Assembly (NCBI GenBank): GCA_036377415.1
Contig: DASUYK010000123.1
Span: 1-7,306, forward strand
DNA: 7,306 nucleotides
From: DASUPK01 sp036377415
GTDB lineage: Bacteria; Actinomycetota; Thermoleophilia; Solirubrobacterales; 70-9
Direction: 5' to 3'
The number at the start of each line of letters is the position of its first letter. Positions within the stretch are counted from its first letter, which is position 1. The notes below the pieces were generated by a model, which made no database searches, was not told the origin of the DNA, and was given only the letters and a program-made list of their open reading frames with translations. Made by a program: the position numbers and the translations under genes. Positions 6,624 through 7,306 of the stretch are shown here, piece by piece.

Positions 6624-7256
6624 CTAACGCCTTCGCGCGACTCCCAGGATGTGGGGGATGGATGGCACAGGTGCTCCGGGCGTGAACGGAAAGCGCTCGC
6701 TCCGGTCGACCGCGAACCCAGCGGCCTCGATTGCCGGACCCGTGTCGCGCGCCATGTGGCAGCCGCCGGCCACCCGCGGCCAGAAGGTCGCATCGGCGAT
6801 TCGCTGAAGTCGGGCGGGAAGCGGCTTCTGAGCGATCACGTGCTCGTAGAAGCGGAGCTCACCACCGGGCTTCAGCACACGGCGCATCTCGGCCAGGGCC
6901 GCCGCCTGATCCGGGACCGAGCAGAGGACCAGCGAGGCGATGACCGCGTCCTGTGATCCGTCGTCCGCGGGAAGCGCCGAGGCGACGCCATCGACGACCT
7001 CGATCTCCACCGGCGCCTTGCTCGCCTCCTCGATCGCCGCCTTCCTGAGCAACGGCTCCGGCTCGATCGCGAGGACCTTCTCGACGGTGTCCGGATAGAG
7101 CGGGAAGTTGAGGCCATTGCCGGCGCCGACCTCGATCACCTTGCCCGACAGGCCCTCCAGCAACCGCCTCCGGTGCACGTCCTCGGTCTCGTGCCGCTTC
7201 CGAGACATCCGCATGTAGATGCGTGCGAAGAGCGGATGGCGGACTTCCTCAGCCAT
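6624..7256 (-). CDS. Class I SAM-dependent methyltransferase (METTL7/UbiE-like)
   Basis: A 210-residue methyltransferase on the opposite strand. Motif I is VIEVGAGNGLNF (40-51); the acidic residue of motif II is in AIEPEP (63-68, probably E65); DGVASALPADDGSQDAVIAS (89-108) and RRVLKPGGELRFYEHV (125-140) follow the usual order. The YEHV element, the FWPRVAGGCHMARDT region (158-172) and the end IPHILGVARR (200-209) resemble the METTL7-like group, whose human members include thiol methyltransferases. That resemblance is from memory of the family pattern. It is not a close copy of the methyltransferase at 2476-3129. ATG at 7254-7256 is the first start in frame; no strong Shine-Dalgarno is seen, but it overlaps the possible end of an upstream gene. 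It converges on the copper cluster and is probably a separate transcription unit. Fold is secure; substrate is unknown. Confidence 0.9.
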   Translation of the reverse strand: MAEEVRHPLFARIYMRMSRKRHETEDVHRRRLLEGLSGKVIEVGAGNGLNFPLYPDTVEKVLAIEPEPLLRKAAIEEASKAPVEIEVVDGVASALPADDGSQDAVIASLVLCSVPDQAAALAEMRRVLKPGGELRFYEHVIAQKPLPARLQRIADATFWPRVAGGCHMARDTGPAIEAAGFAVDRSERFPFTPGAPVPSIPHILGVARRR

Positions 7257-7306
7257 GCGGCCCGACCGCGCGGCGGAGGACGACCAGCACCGCCGCGCCC
7301 AGGGCG
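7249..7306 (-). CDS. Possible C-terminal end of an upstream gene (partial, membrane-type tail)
   Basis: Reading the minus strand from the window edge, one frame gives 18 codons and a TGA at 7251-7249: a short hydrophobic run (ALGAAVLVVL) followed by RRAVGPHG. This resembles the end of a membrane helix with a basic cytoplasmic tail. The stop lies eight bases into the methyltransferase gene (ATGGCTGA), an arrangement that would allow translational coupling. The stretch is too short to identify, and in DNA this GC-rich an open frame of 18 codons proves little, so this is a tentative call. Confidence 0.35.
   Translation of the reverse strand, partial: ALGAAVLVVLRRAVGPHG

Overview
The window is GC-rich (I estimate close to 70%, not computed), almost fully coding, and reads as a copper (soft or transition metal) homeostasis locus. 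Dense packing, GTG starts, 4-bp gene overlaps and terminator-like hairpins without T-tracts suggest a high-GC actinobacterium, perhaps the Thermoleophilia/Solirubrobacterales type. The taxon is inferred from style, not from a marker gene. I saw no rRNA, tRNA, CRISPR array, insertion sequence or origin.

Layout, plus strand: (1) a CopA-type P1B-1 ATPase with two N-terminal CxxC metal-binding domains and a CPC transport motif fills 2-2479 and may begin upstream of the window. (2) A UbiE/Methyltransf_11-like SAM methyltransferase (2476-3129) overlaps it by four bases (GTGA). (3) A second P1B ATPase (3126-5510) overlaps the methyltransferase by four bases (ATGA). It has one CxxC domain, a Cys/His/Met-rich linker and an unusual CPD motif where CPC or CPH is expected. 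(4) A 114-residue protein with two predicted membrane helices and a His/Met-rich external loop follows after 16 bp (5527-5871). (5) After a 48-bp gap containing a strong hairpin comes a membrane-anchored protein with two DUF305 repeats and Met/His-rich segments (5920-6552). A large GC hairpin at 6562-6616 closes the cluster.

Minus strand: a second, unrelated SAM methyltransferase (6624-7256, METTL7/UbiE-like) converges on the cluster. Its start overlaps what may be the last 18 codons of another gene running off the window edge.

Model (inference): CopA exports cytosolic Cu(I). The CPD ATPase exports the same or a related ion with different coordination. The small membrane protein and the DUF305 protein bind the metal on the outer face of the membrane. 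The methyltransferase sits between two ATPases with both junctions overlapped, so it is likely co-translated with them, but its substrate cannot be read from sequence. No metal-responsive regulator (CsoR, CueR or CopY type) and no recognisable operator lies in the window. The most unusual elements are the CPD ATPase, the ATPase-methyltransferase-ATPase coupling, and the small His/Met-loop membrane protein.
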